A model generated the notes under the pieces. It did no database searches, had not been told where the DNA came from, and was given only the letters and a program-made list of their open reading frames with translations. From contig CP155577.1 of assembly GCA_001306305.2 (NCBI GenBank), positions 124,001 through 188,000 on the forward strand: a stretch of 64,000 bases of DNA, read 5' to 3'. The DNA comes from Citromicrobium bathyomarinum. Lineage in GTDB: Bacteria > Pseudomonadota > Alphaproteobacteria > Sphingomonadales > Sphingomonadaceae. Numbering within the stretch: the first letter of the stretch is position 1; the number at the start of each line of letters is the position of its first letter. Below are positions 51,940 through 60,876 of this stretch, piece after piece. A program made the translations under genes and the position numbers.

Positions 51940-53181
51940 ATGAGCTTTGCGGATGTCCTGATCGTGGGCGGCGGCCACGGCGGCGCGCAGGCCGCGCTGG
52001 CGCTTAGGCAGCGCGGCTTTGAAGGCCACATCACGATCGCCACCCGCGAAGCTTTTCCGCCCTACGAGCGGCCGCCGCTGTCCAAGGATTATCTCGCGGG
52101 CGAGCGCCCGTTCGAGAAGATCCTGATCCGCCCGGAAAGCTTCTGGGCGGAGCGCAAGATCGAAATCCGCACCCGCACTGCGGTGGTGGCGATTGATCCG
52201 CAGGCGCGATCGGCCGAACTGGGCGATGGCAGCACGCTCGATTACCACACGCTGATCTGGGCCGCGGGCGGCGATCCGCGGCGCCTGCCGTGCGACGGCG
52301 CGGATCTGGACGGGGTCCATTCGATCCGCACGCGCGGCGATGTCGACCGGATTCGCGCACAGCTGGGCGGCGGGGTCAAACACGTCGCGGTGATCGGCGG
52401 CGGCTATATCGGGCTGGAGGCGGCGGCGGTGTTCCGCAAGCTGGGCCTGCCCGTCACCGTGATCGAGCGGGAGGACCGCGTGCTCAGCCGGGTGGCCGGG
52501 CCGGACCTGTCCGGCTTCTACGAGGCCGAGCACCAGCGGCAGGGCGTCGAGCTGCTGCTGGGCCACAATGTCGAATGCCTGCTGGGCGACGATCAGGGCC
52601 GGGTACGCGCGGTGGCGATCGAATCGGGCGATGGCAACCGCAGCGAGGTGGAAGCCGATCTGGTGATCGCCGGGATCGGCATCGTCCCCGCAGTCGGCCC
52701 GCTGCTGGCGGCGGGCGCGGCAGGCACCAATGGCGTCGATGTCGACGATTTCTGCCGCACCACGCTGGACGATACCTATGCGATCGGCGACTGCGCGGCG
52801 CATTCCAACCCCTATGCCGACAACCGGGTGATCCGCCTCGAATCGGTCCAGAACGCGACCGACATGGCCAATACCGTGGCCCGCCACATCACCGGCGAGC
52901 CCGAGGCGTACAACACCGTCCCGTGGTTCTGGTCCAACCAGTACGACCTCCGGCTGCAGACGGTCGGCTTCTCCCGCGACGACGACGATACGGTGCTCCG
53001 CGGCGATCCTGACAGCCGCAGCTTCTCGATCGTGTATCTGCGCGAAGGCCGGGTGGTCGCGCTCGACTGCGTCAACGCCACGCGCGACTATGCGCAGGGG
53101 CGGCGTTTGATCGAGGCGCGCAGCGAGCCGGATCTTGAGGCGCTCGCCGATCCCGAGGTGGCGCTGAAGTCGCTGCTGTAG
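51940..53181 (+). CDS. FAD-dependent ferredoxin (rhodocoxin) reductase-like oxidoreductase
   Basis: A 413-residue flavoprotein. The FAD Rossmann motif VGGGHGGAQA is at about 8-17, PPYERPPLSKDYL is the family fingerprint, the NAD motif VIGGGYIGLEAA is near 148, and YAIGDCAAH binds flavin. The C-terminal domain (NATDMANTVARHITG, then PWFWSNQYDLRLQ) is typical of reductases that feed [2Fe-2S] ferredoxins for P450s and dioxygenases. It starts 14 bp after the glutamate dehydrogenase gene. A P450 gene lies 3.5 kb downstream, but no ferredoxin gene is near. Confidence 0.9.
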   Translation: MSFADVLIVGGGHGGAQAALALRQRGFEGHITIATREAFPPYERPPLSKDYLAGERPFEKILIRPESFWAERKIEIRTRTAVVAIDPQARSAELGDGSTLDYHTLIWAAGGDPRRLPCDGADLDGVHSIRTRGDVDRIRAQLGGGVKHVAVIGGGYIGLEAAAVFRKLGLPVTVIEREDRVLSRVAGPDLSGFYEAEHQRQGVELLLGHNVECLLGDDQGRVRAVAIESGDGNRSEVEADLVIAGIGIVPAVGPLLAAGAAGTNGVDVDDFCRTTLDDTYAIGDCAAHSNPYADNRVIRLESVQNATDMANTVARHITGEPEAYNTVPWFWSNQYDLRLQTVGFSRDDDDTVLRGDPDSRSFSIVYLREGRVVALDCVNATRDYAQGRRLIEARSEPDLEALADPEVALKSLL

Positions 53182-53198
53182 CGCCCACCCTCAATACA

Positions 53199-53291
53199 CG
53201 TCACCCCGGCCCCCGAGCCGGGGTCGGTGCTTTCTTTCGCAAGCCCCACCCGAAGAAGAAGCACCAACCCCGGATCAAGTCCGGGGTGACG
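53199..53291. repeat. Paired palindromic repeat (REP/BIME-like) between convergent genes
   Basis: Two units in opposite orientation: left 53199-53232 (contains ACCCCGG...CCGGGGT) and right 53259-53291 (contains ACCCCGGA-TCAAG-TCCGGGGT). Each unit forms its own 7-8 bp hairpin, and the two units are also inverted copies of one another (outer arms CGTCACCCCGG and GGTGCTT match). The right unit includes the queG stop codon. It may terminate both transcripts. Confidence 0.75.
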
Positions 53292-54369
53292 GCGAGGATA
53301 GGGGAGCCAGCCTCTCAGCCGCCCACTGTGCCGCCTCCGCCACCACCGGATCGGGGTCGCTCAGCAGCGGCTCGACCTGCGCCAGCAGCGCGCCCTCCCC
53401 GCTATTGCCCGCCGCGATCAGGCAGTTGCGCACGAAGCGATCGCGCCCGATCCGCTTGATCGGCGACTTGCTGAACAGCGCGCGAAAACCCGCATCGTCC
53501 AGCTGCAGCAGGTCGGCGAGCGCCGGTCGTACCAGTTCGGCGCGCGGCAGGAAGGCGCGGTTGGCCGCCGCGCTGCTCGCGAACTTGTTCCATGGGCACA
53601 CGCTCAGGCAATCGTCGCAGCCATAGATGCGGTTGCCCATCGCCTCGCGAAATTCCTCGGGGATCGGCCCCGAATGCTCGATCGTGAGGTAGGAGATGCA
53701 GCGCCGCGCATCGATCGTGTAGGCGCGGGGGAAGGCGTCGGTCGGGCACGCATCCTGACACGCGCGGCACGATCCGCAACGGTCCTCGTGCGGGCCGTCG
53801 GGCGTGAAGGGCAGCGTGGTGTAGACTGCGGCGAGAAACAGCCAGCTGCCGTGCTCCATGCTGACCAGATTGGTGTGCTTGCCCTGCCAGCCCAGCCCCG
53901 CGCGCTGCGCCAGCGGCTTCTCCATCACCGGCGCGGTGTCGACGAACAGCTTCATGCGCGTCTCGCCCAGCCCGCGCTTCTCCGTCTCGGCGACCAGCCA
54001 GCGCGCGAGCGCCTTGAGCGCTTTCTTGAGCACGTCGTGATAATCCTGCCCCTGCGCATAGACCGATATGCGCGCGCGGTCTTCCGGCTCCGCCGCGTCG
54101 AGGGGATTGTCCGCTGGGGCGTAGTTCGCCCCCAGCGCGATCACGCTGCGCGCCTCTGGCCACATGCCCTGCGGGCCGCTGCGCACCGAGGGATCGCGCT
54201 CCATCCAGCCCATCGACCCGTGGTGGCCCGCCTCCAGCCATGCAGACAGCCGCTCGGCCATGCGCGGGTCGTCGTGCGCGTCGGCAAAGCCGATGCTGGC
54301 AAAGCCCAGCTCGCGCGCCTTTTCGACGAGCTCGGTTTGCAGTTGGTCGATTTCAGAGCGTTCGCTCAT
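53275..54369 (-). CDS. queG: Epoxyqueuosine reductase
   Basis: A 364-residue cobalamin- and Fe-S-dependent enzyme for the last step of queuosine synthesis in tRNA. Two [4Fe-4S] motifs are present: CGSCRACQDACP (about 197-208) and CDDCLSVCPWN (about 250-260). The N-terminal domain contains HGSMGWMERD, and a HEAT-like C-terminus follows. The last codons are supplied by a dispersed repeat, so the natural C-terminus may vary between strains. It is divergent from the ABC transporter pair. Confidence 0.95.
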   Translation of the reverse strand: MSERSEIDQLQTELVEKARELGFASIGFADAHDDPRMAERLSAWLEAGHHGSMGWMERDPSVRSGPQGMWPEARSVIALGANYAPADNPLDAAEPEDRARISVYAQGQDYHDVLKKALKALARWLVAETEKRGLGETRMKLFVDTAPVMEKPLAQRAGLGWQGKHTNLVSMEHGSWLFLAAVYTTLPFTPDGPHEDRCGSCRACQDACPTDAFPRAYTIDARRCISYLTIEHSGPIPEEFREAMGNRIYGCDDCLSVCPWNKFASSAAANRAFLPRAELVRPALADLLQLDDAGFRALFSKSPIKRIGRDRFVRNCLIAAGNSGEGALLAQVEPLLSDPDPVVAEAAQWAAERLAPLSSPSPRT

Positions 54370-54414
54370 CGACGGGCTTGCTCCTTCATGCGGACCGCGG
54401 CACGCTCCACCGCG

Positions 54415-55407
54415 ATGACCGACCTGCTAGACCAAGCGCCCGCCAGCGACAAACCTCTCGAAAGCCACGACTATGCGATCGAGGCGCGCGGACTGGTCAA
54501 GCGCTTCGGCGAGACGCTGGCGGTGAAGGGCGTGGACCTGACCGTGCCGCGCGGGGCGATCTACGGCATCCTCGGCCCCAACGGCGCGGGCAAGACCACC
54601 ACTTTGCGCATGATCCTGGGCATTATCGACCCCGACGAAGGCGTGCGCCGCATTTTCGGCGAGGATCGCCCGCAGCGGATCGCCCGCCGGATCGGCTACC
54701 TGCCCGAGGAACGCGGGCTCTACCCCGCGATGAAAGCGCCCGACGCGATCGCCTTCATGGGGTCCTTGCGCGGCCTGCCCCGCGCCGAGGGCCGCAAGCG
54801 CGGCATCGCGATGATGGAGGAATACGGCCTCGGCCACGCGGTCGACAAGAAGATCAAGGAATTGTCCAAGGGCATGGCGCAGACGGTCCAGCTGCTCGGC
54901 ACGCTGGTGCACCGGCCCGAACTGGTGATTCTGGACGAGCCGTTTTCCGGCCTCGACGCGATCAACCAGGGCAAGCTGGAAGGGCTGATCCGCCAGCTGG
55001 CAGCCGATGGCACGACGGTGATCTTCTCCACCCACGTGATCCACCATGCCGAACGCCTGTGCAGCGATGTCGCGATCATCGCGGGCGGGCAGGTGCCCTA
55101 TGCCGGATCGGTCGAGGTCGCGCGCGACCGGCTGCCGCCTCAGGTGCGGCTGGAGACCAAGAACGAGAGCGGCGCGTGGCGCAATGCCCTGCCCGCCAGC
55201 GCGACGCGCGACGGCGATGCGTGGATCTTCGAAGTGCCCGACACCGGGATCGAGCCGCTGCTGCGCGCGCTGATCGAAGGCGATGCAGGCATCCGCTCGC
55301 TCTCGATCGAGCGTGCGGGGCTGCACGACGCCTTCGTCCAGATCGCGGGCGAAGCCGCGGCCGAGGCGATGCGAAGCGATGCCCCCGCTGAGGAGATTGC
55401 GGCATGA
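54415..55407 (+). CDS. ABC transporter ATP-binding protein (NatA type)
   Basis: A 330-residue ATPase. Walker A is GPNGAGKTTT (about 53-62), the signature is LSKGMAQTVQ, Walker B is ELVILDEPFSGLD, and the switch His is in FSTHVIHHAERL. The extra C-terminal domain of about 80 residues (RLETKNESGAWRNALPAS) is found in NatA-like and DUF4162 ATPases. I chose ATG 54415 (MTDLLDQAPAS); the open frame upstream overlaps queG in antisense. Its stop overlaps the permease ATG. It probably exports Na+ or a toxic compound. Confidence 0.9.
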   Translation: MTDLLDQAPASDKPLESHDYAIEARGLVKRFGETLAVKGVDLTVPRGAIYGILGPNGAGKTTTLRMILGIIDPDEGVRRIFGEDRPQRIARRIGYLPEERGLYPAMKAPDAIAFMGSLRGLPRAEGRKRGIAMMEEYGLGHAVDKKIKELSKGMAQTVQLLGTLVHRPELVILDEPFSGLDAINQGKLEGLIRQLAADGTTVIFSTHVIHHAERLCSDVAIIAGGQVPYAGSVEVARDRLPPQVRLETKNESGAWRNALPASATRDGDAWIFEVPDTGIEPLLRALIEGDAGIRSLSIERAGLHDAFVQIAGEAAAEAMRSDAPAEEIAA

Positions 55408-56633
55408 GCAGTTCGGCACGTCTCTCCCTGTGGCAGGCCGCATGGGTCATCGCCCGGCGCGACTTTACCGCGATCGTGTTCAGCAAGGTGTTCCTGCTGT
55501 TCCTGATCGGCCCGCTGTTCTTCCTCGGGATTTCGGCAGGCGGCGGCTATGTCGGCGCGATGGCGGCGGACAGCGCGGACGAGCCGCAGCTCGCGGTCGC
55601 GTTCACGCCCGATGCCAATGCGGCAATCGAAAGAGTGCGCGACGAGCTGGAGCCGCTGGTCGGCATGCCCGATGTAACGCTGGTCGAGCAGGCCGACGGG
55701 GCCGATCCGCGCGCGCTGCTGGAGGATGAGGACCGCAATCTGCTCGGCGTGCTGTCGGGCAGCCTCACCGATCCGCTGCTGACCGGCCCGAAGGAAGACG
55801 TCGAGCGGTGGGAGGGCGAAGTCGCCATCATGGTCGGCGCGGCGCGCGGCGAAGCGATCCCGCAGGCGAATATCGCGATCGACATGACCGACGGCGCGAT
55901 CAACCGCCAGACCGCACAGGATGCGACCGCGCGCGCAGGGATCGTCATGCTGTTCATGCTGACGATCTTCCTTGCCGGCATGGTCCTGTCCAACCTGGTC
56001 GAGGAGAAGGGCAACAAGATCATCGAGATTCTTGCAGCGGCGATCCCGATGGATGCGGTGTTCGTGGGCAAGCTGTTCGCGATGCTCGGCGTCAGCCTGG
56101 TCGGGCTGACCGTGTGGGGCGCGGCCGCCGGGGTGATCCTGATTCTCGGAGCGGGCGCACTGCCCGTGATTCCCCCGCCCGCGGTCGGCTGGCCACTGTT
56201 CTTCGCGCTGTTCGTGATCTATTTCGCGATGGCCTACCTGCTGATCGGATCGGTGTTCCTCGCGGTGGGATCGCTCGCGCCTACCGTGCGTGACGTGCAG
56301 ACGGTCAGCATGCCGGCCACGATCCTGCAGCTGCTGATCTTCTTCCTCGCCAATTTCGCGGTCGGCCAGCCCGGTTCCGCGCTGGAGATCTTCGCCGCGA
56401 TCTTCCCGCTGTCGAGCCCGTACATGATGGTCGCGCGCGCAGCGAAGGAAGGCGTCATGTGGTGGCACCTCGCTGCGATCGCGTGGCAGGTGCTGTGGGT
56501 CGCGATCTTCGTGAAGATCGGCGCCAGCCTGTTCCGCGCCAAGGTGCTCAAGTCGGGCAGCGCGGGGCGCGAGAAGGGCGCGGGGCGCAAAGGTCTGCTG
56601 GGGCTGTTCGGCAGCGCCTCCAATCAGTCCTGA
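55404..56633 (+). CDS. ABC-2 transporter permease (NatB type)
   Basis: A 409-residue permease with one N-terminal helix (VFLLFLIGPLFFLGISAGG), a large extracytoplasmic domain (about 50-175) and five to six C-terminal helices including GIVMLFMLTIFLAGMVLSNL and FFLANFAVGQPGSALEIF. VEEKGNKIIEILAAAIP is the typical ABC-2/NatB coupling segment. It overlaps the ATPase gene by 4 bases, so the two products form one transporter. The substrate is inferred from family only. Confidence 0.9.
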   Translation: MSSSARLSLWQAAWVIARRDFTAIVFSKVFLLFLIGPLFFLGISAGGGYVGAMAADSADEPQLAVAFTPDANAAIERVRDELEPLVGMPDVTLVEQADGADPRALLEDEDRNLLGVLSGSLTDPLLTGPKEDVERWEGEVAIMVGAARGEAIPQANIAIDMTDGAINRQTAQDATARAGIVMLFMLTIFLAGMVLSNLVEEKGNKIIEILAAAIPMDAVFVGKLFAMLGVSLVGLTVWGAAAGVILILGAGALPVIPPPAVGWPLFFALFVIYFAMAYLLIGSVFLAVGSLAPTVRDVQTVSMPATILQLLIFFLANFAVGQPGSALEIFAAIFPLSSPYMMVARAAKEGVMWWHLAAIAWQVLWVAIFVKIGASLFRAKVLKSGSAGREKGAGRKGLLGLFGSASNQS

Positions 56634-56730
56634 TTAGGAACCTATCTTGACTTGAGCGGCAGGTAGGGCAGGATGCCTCTTCGTCACGGTACGCCCATGA
56701 AGGCGCGCCGGACGCGAGAGAGGAATGCCC

Positions 56731-58062
56731 ATGGCAACCACCGCACAATCCCCCGCTGGCACGCACCAGTGGTCCCGCTCGCCCAGCGCGCACAAAGCGC
56801 TTGAGGCGCATTACGCCGCCAATCCGGACACGCGGCCTGACTATCCCCACAAGTGGGATACCAGCCGCAGCGACATCTATTTCGAGAATCGGTGGGAGCC
56901 GATCTTCAAGGAAATGCGCGCGGCGGGCCCGGTGCATTACATCCCCGAAAGCCCCTTCGGCCCCTACTGGTCGGTGGTCGGCCACAAGGCGGTCCAGCAC
57001 ACCGAGGCGCTGCCCGACATCTTCTCTTCGAGCTGGGAATATGGCGGCATCACCATCCTCGACGATCTGCCCGACATTCCCGAAGAAGAGCGGATGCGGC
57101 TGCCAATGTTCATCGCGATGGACCGGCCCAAGCATACCGGCCAGCGCAAGACCGTGGCCCCCGCCTTCACCCCGGCGGAGATGAAGCGGCTGGAAGACGA
57201 CATCCGCCAGCGCACCGGCGAAACGCTGGACGCGCTCCCGCGTGGCGAAGTGTTCGACTGGGTCAACACCGTCTCCATCCCGCTGACCACCGGAATGCTG
57301 GCGATTTTGTTCGACTTCCCGTGGGAAGACCGCGACCTGCTGACCCACTGGTCCGACTGGGCAGGCGACACCGAACTGGCGACCGTGCGCGCGCTTGACG
57401 AGACTCGGCGCGGGATGCTCCACGAGATGGCCGCCTATTTCCAGCTGCTGTGGGCCGAGCGGGCGCAGAAGGGCGAAGCGCCGGACCTGATCAGCCGGAT
57501 GATCCATTCGCCTGCGATGAACCAGATGGAGCCCCAGGAATTCATGGGCAACCTGGTGCTGCTGATCGTGGGCGGCAACGACACCACGCGCAACACCATG
57601 AGCGGGATCGTGCATGCATTCGATCGCTTCCCCGACCAGCGCAAAGCTTTCGAGGAAGACGCGAGCCTGATCCCCAATGCGGTGCAGGAATGCATCCGTT
57701 ACCAGACGCCCCTCAAGCACATGCGCCGCACCGCGACGCAGGATACCGAGCTGTTCGGCCAGAACATCGCGGCAGGCGACAAGGTGCTGCTGTGGTACAA
57801 TTCGGCCAATCGGGACGAGAGCGTGTTCGAGGATGCCGAAAAGCTCGACATCACGCGCGAGAACGCCCGGCGACACCTCGCCTTCGGCTATGGCATTCAC
57901 CGCTGCGTGGGCGCGCGGCTCGCCGAGCTGCAGCTGCGCGTGCTGCTGGAGGAGATGCACAAACGCCGTCTGCGCGTGCATGTCGCAGGCGATGTCCAGC
58001 GCGTGCGCGCCAACTTCGTCGAGGGCTTCCGCAAGCTGGAGGTCGAAGTCACCGAGTTCTAG
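56731..58062 (+). CDS. Cytochrome P450, CYP153-like alkane/fatty-acid omega-hydroxylase
   Basis: A 443-residue soluble P450. The heme ligand is Cys392 in FGYGIHRCVGARLAE, the I-helix oxygen motif is GGNDTTRN (about 281-288), and the ExxR is in ECIRYQTP. LPMFIAMDRPKHTGQRKTVAPAFTP strongly resembles CYP153 terminal alkane hydroxylases common in marine sphingomonads. Electron donors would be a ferredoxin and a ferredoxin reductase; a candidate reductase is 3.5 kb upstream. ATG 56731 is preferred, with AGAGAGGA 6 nt before it; an ATG two codons earlier has no spacing. Confidence 0.92.
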   Translation: MATTAQSPAGTHQWSRSPSAHKALEAHYAANPDTRPDYPHKWDTSRSDIYFENRWEPIFKEMRAAGPVHYIPESPFGPYWSVVGHKAVQHTEALPDIFSSSWEYGGITILDDLPDIPEEERMRLPMFIAMDRPKHTGQRKTVAPAFTPAEMKRLEDDIRQRTGETLDALPRGEVFDWVNTVSIPLTTGMLAILFDFPWEDRDLLTHWSDWAGDTELATVRALDETRRGMLHEMAAYFQLLWAERAQKGEAPDLISRMIHSPAMNQMEPQEFMGNLVLLIVGGNDTTRNTMSGIVHAFDRFPDQRKAFEEDASLIPNAVQECIRYQTPLKHMRRTATQDTELFGQNIAAGDKVLLWYNSANRDESVFEDAEKLDITRENARRHLAFGYGIHRCVGARLAELQLRVLLEEMHKRRLRVHVAGDVQRVRANFVEGFRKLEVEVTEF

Positions 58063-58143
58063 CAAGGCGGCGCATCCGGCGGCGCGCGGGCTTCGTATCT
58101 CCTTCAGCGTCCCTACATGGACACTATGCGAGAGAATGATGCC

Positions 58144-58638
58144 ATGACCCGACCGACCGCCAATCGCCGCTCCGCACTCGCCCTGTTTGGGGGCGGTGTC
58201 GCCAGTCTCGCGCTTGTCGCCTGCGGGCGCAGCGCCGAGGCGAAGAGCTTCCCCGTCAGCCGCAGCGAAGCCGAATGGCGCAAGCGGCTGACCAAGGCCG
58301 AATTCTACGTGCTGCGCGAGGAAGGCACGGAGCGCGCCTACAGCTCTCCGCTCGACAAGGAAAAGCGCGCCGGGACCTTCGCCTGCGCGGGCTGCGGCAA
58401 CGCGGTCTATTCGAGCAAGCACAAATACGACAGCGGCACCGGCTGGCCCAGCTTCTGGCAGCCGATCCGCAGCGGGGCGGTGGGCACCTCCACCGACTAC
58501 AAGATCGGCGTGCCCCGCACCGAAGTACACTGCGCACGCTGCGGCGGGCATCTGGGGCATATTTTCAACGACGGCCCGCGGCCGACCGGCAAGCGCCACT
58601 GCATCAACGGCGTCGCGCTGGACTTCAAACCCGCCTAG
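58144..58638 (+). CDS. msrB: Peptide-methionine (R)-S-oxide reductase, exported lipoprotein
   Basis: A 164-residue MsrB repairing oxidised Met. The catalytic Cys is C153 in RHCINGVALDF. Structural zinc Cys pairs are in CAGCGN and CARCGG, and GTGWPSFWQP is the substrate loop. The N-terminus (NRRSALALFGGGVASLALVAC) combines twin Arg and a lipobox, so the enzyme is probably an envelope lipoprotein rather than cytoplasmic. Earlier in-frame ATGs at 58117 and 58126 are possible starts. Confidence 0.92.
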   Translation: MTRPTANRRSALALFGGGVASLALVACGRSAEAKSFPVSRSEAEWRKRLTKAEFYVLREEGTERAYSSPLDKEKRAGTFACAGCGNAVYSSKHKYDSGTGWPSFWQPIRSGAVGTSTDYKIGVPRTEVHCARCGGHLGHIFNDGPRPTGKRHCINGVALDFKPA

Positions 58639-60404
58639 TCGCGCACTTCCCACACGCGGAAGCTGGCCGGCGCACCGGTTTCGACCCTCTCCAGCCAGTC
58701 CGGCGCATCGTCCGCCAGCAGCCGTGCGGCAAAGCTGCGCGCGCCGCCGCGCCGGGCGTACAGGTCGGGCTCGGCCAGATCGTCGCACAGCACCAGATAG
58801 TCCGCGCCATAGCTGCGCAGGATCGTGCGCGAGAGCTTGGGCTCGACCAGAAACGCTCCGATCACGTCGTGCATCGCCGCCTCGGCGCGGTGGTGCCCGG
58901 TGGCGATCACGCTGTGTCCGGTTTCGAGCAGCACGCTCGGCCCGATATCGAGCGGGGCGAAGACCGTGCCCTTCGGCAGTGCATTCAGGCGCGCGGCGCT
59001 GGCCTGCAGGTCGCACGAACTCTCGACGATACCCGCGGCCTGCGTTCCGGCGGCCTCACCACCGACCTGCGCGGTGAGAAGGGGTGCGGGCGGCGCGCTC
59101 GAGGCGAGGTTCTCCGCCAGCGCGACCGGGGCCATCGGCAGCAGCGCGAGCAGGGTCGCCACGCCGACCGCGATCTTGGGAGTCGGCTTGCGCGCAGTAC
59201 GCAGGCGGTGCAGCGCCTCGCCCAGCAGCCAGGCGAGCGGAACCGTCGCCAGCAGGGATGCGAACGCGAGCGAGCGCGAAACCAGCAGGCCCAGCGCCAG
59301 CGTGCCCGCGAAAAGCAGCACGAACTCTCCCAGCTGCGCGCGCTGTGGCAGCGGGGCGCGCAGCCACAGCCGCACCGCAACCGCGAAGGCGAGCGCGAGC
59401 TGGAGCAGCGCCGGGATGATCGTGGCGGTCTGATCCCATACCGGGCGTCCCTCGATCACGTTGACGTACCAGTAATCGTGAACCAGCGGGTCGAGCGAGC
59501 CGAACGGCGTGGTCAGGCACGCGGGCGAGGCTGCGCCGAACAGGACGACGCCGCCTGCGCCGATCGCTCCCAGCGCGCCGAACACCGCGATCGGCGGCAG
59601 CGGGCGCGCATGGCTCAGCACACTGGTGCCGAGCGCGACGACGAGGAAAAATCCCAGATGCGCCGGGGTGATCGCATCGCAATATTGCGCAGCCTGCGGC
59701 CAGCCCCGGGTCGCGAGATAGAGCACGATCAGCCCGCCTGCGAGCGCCTGCAGGTAATGGGTCAGGCCAAGGCGCGTCGACGGATCGCGCAACCAGCGCA
59801 GCGCCAGGATCGCACCCACCAGTGCGGCCAGCGGCAGCCCCTCGATGGAAATCATCAGGCCACTCGCCATCGCAAGCCCCGCGACGATCGGCCCGCGCGG
59901 GTTGTCGCGTTGCGACAGGCCCCAGAAGGCGGCGGCGAAGCAGGCGATCTGCCAGCCATGATGGTCGATCCTGAGCGGCTGGAACTGATACGAGAGCAGC
60001 GGCATCATCCCCGCGACCAGCACCGCCCAGCCGCCGGTCTCACGCCCGAACAGGCGGATCGCGACCGGCGCGACGAAGGTCATCGCGACCAGCAGGGTCA
60101 GCAGCGGCACCGCAATCAGGGCCACGCCTTCGGCAGCGCTTTGCCCGACCAGCGGGGTCAGAGCGCCGATGACCAGCGCCAACGGAATGTCGACCAGCCG
60201 CGACCAGTGCATCGGCACCTCGCGCAAGGGATCGATCCGGTGCTGGTCGAGATCGAACCAGCCCTGCCCGCCCAGCAGATCGCGCACCTGCACGAGGCGC
60301 AGGATGTCGTCGGGATCGGGGAACTGCCAGTGCGCGATGCGCCCGACCGATACCAGCAGGAGAATGAGCGCGAGCAACGCCCACATCCGCACGATATGCG
60401 GCAT
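58635..60404 (-). CDS. Polytopic GT-C-like membrane glycosyltransferase
   Basis: A 589-residue protein with about 11 hydrophobic helices and a C-terminal periplasmic domain (CDLQASAARLNALPKGTVF onward). Near the N-terminus, DPDDILRLVQVRDLLGGQGWFD followed by PMHWSRLVD is the conserved motif of a GT-C/oligosaccharyltransferase-like family in alphaproteobacteria; the DPDD probably binds metal and lipid-linked sugar. It follows a GtrA gene on the same strand. The start could be a GTG at 60455 overlapping gtrA. Acceptor and donor are unknown. Confidence 0.8.
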   Translation of the reverse strand: MPHIVRMWALLALILLLVSVGRIAHWQFPDPDDILRLVQVRDLLGGQGWFDLDQHRIDPLREVPMHWSRLVDIPLALVIGALTPLVGQSAAEGVALIAVPLLTLLVAMTFVAPVAIRLFGRETGGWAVLVAGMMPLLSYQFQPLRIDHHGWQIACFAAAFWGLSQRDNPRGPIVAGLAMASGLMISIEGLPLAALVGAILALRWLRDPSTRLGLTHYLQALAGGLIVLYLATRGWPQAAQYCDAITPAHLGFFLVVALGTSVLSHARPLPPIAVFGALGAIGAGGVVLFGAASPACLTTPFGSLDPLVHDYWYVNVIEGRPVWDQTATIIPALLQLALAFAVAVRLWLRAPLPQRAQLGEFVLLFAGTLALGLLVSRSLAFASLLATVPLAWLLGEALHRLRTARKPTPKIAVGVATLLALLPMAPVALAENLASSAPPAPLLTAQVGGEAAGTQAAGIVESSCDLQASAARLNALPKGTVFAPLDIGPSVLLETGHSVIATGHHRAEAAMHDVIGAFLVEPKLSRTILRSYGADYLVLCDDLAEPDLYARRGGARSFAARLLADDAPDWLERVETGAPASFRVWEVRD

Positions 60405-60441
60405 ATCGGCAAAGCTTGGGCGCGGCAGGCTGGTGCCCGCA

Positions 60442-60852
60442 CTAGGCGAGCGCACGAAACACCACCACGTTGCGCAGCCACCAGGTGAGCGCGAAGCTGA
60501 GCACGATTGCAACCAGCTTGCCCGCGCGCGGATCGATCGACAGCGCCTGCGCTGCGGCGACGATGCCGGTAGTCAGCGCCAGCCCGGCGAGTGCGGAGAC
60601 GACGAACAGCACCTTCTGGCGCGTGCGCGCGATCCCGCTCTGTGCAACGCGCCCGGTAAAGACCGCGCGGCTGGACAGCAGCCAGTGCGCGAGGATCCCC
60701 AGCGTATAGCCCGCCGCAGAGGCAGGCGTCGCGGCGAGGCCCAGCGCCATCAGGCCGAGGAAGGAACCCATGTCGACCGCCAGCGCCCCCACGCTTGCTA
60801 GCAGGTAGCGCAGGATCGTCAGATCGCTCAGCCGGTGCAGCATGGCCTGCAT
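60442..60852 (-). CDS. GtrA family membrane protein
   Basis: A 136-residue protein with four hydrophobic helices and the GtrA fold: RYLLASVGALAVDMGSFLGL, an SRAVFTGR basic loop in place of the usual F-x-R-x-W-VF, and a C-terminal WLRNVVVFR. GtrA proteins help flip undecaprenyl-linked glucose or related lipids. It lies between a UGM-like flavoenzyme gene and a GT-C gene on the same strand, so the three likely make one surface glycan. Confidence 0.88.
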   Translation of the reverse strand: MQAMLHRLSDLTILRYLLASVGALAVDMGSFLGLMALGLAATPASAAGYTLGILAHWLLSSRAVFTGRVAQSGIARTRQKVLFVVSALAGLALTTGIVAAAQALSIDPRAGKLVAIVLSFALTWWLRNVVVFRALA

Positions 60853-60876
60853 GTGCGTGCCCTTCCCAGTATCTCG

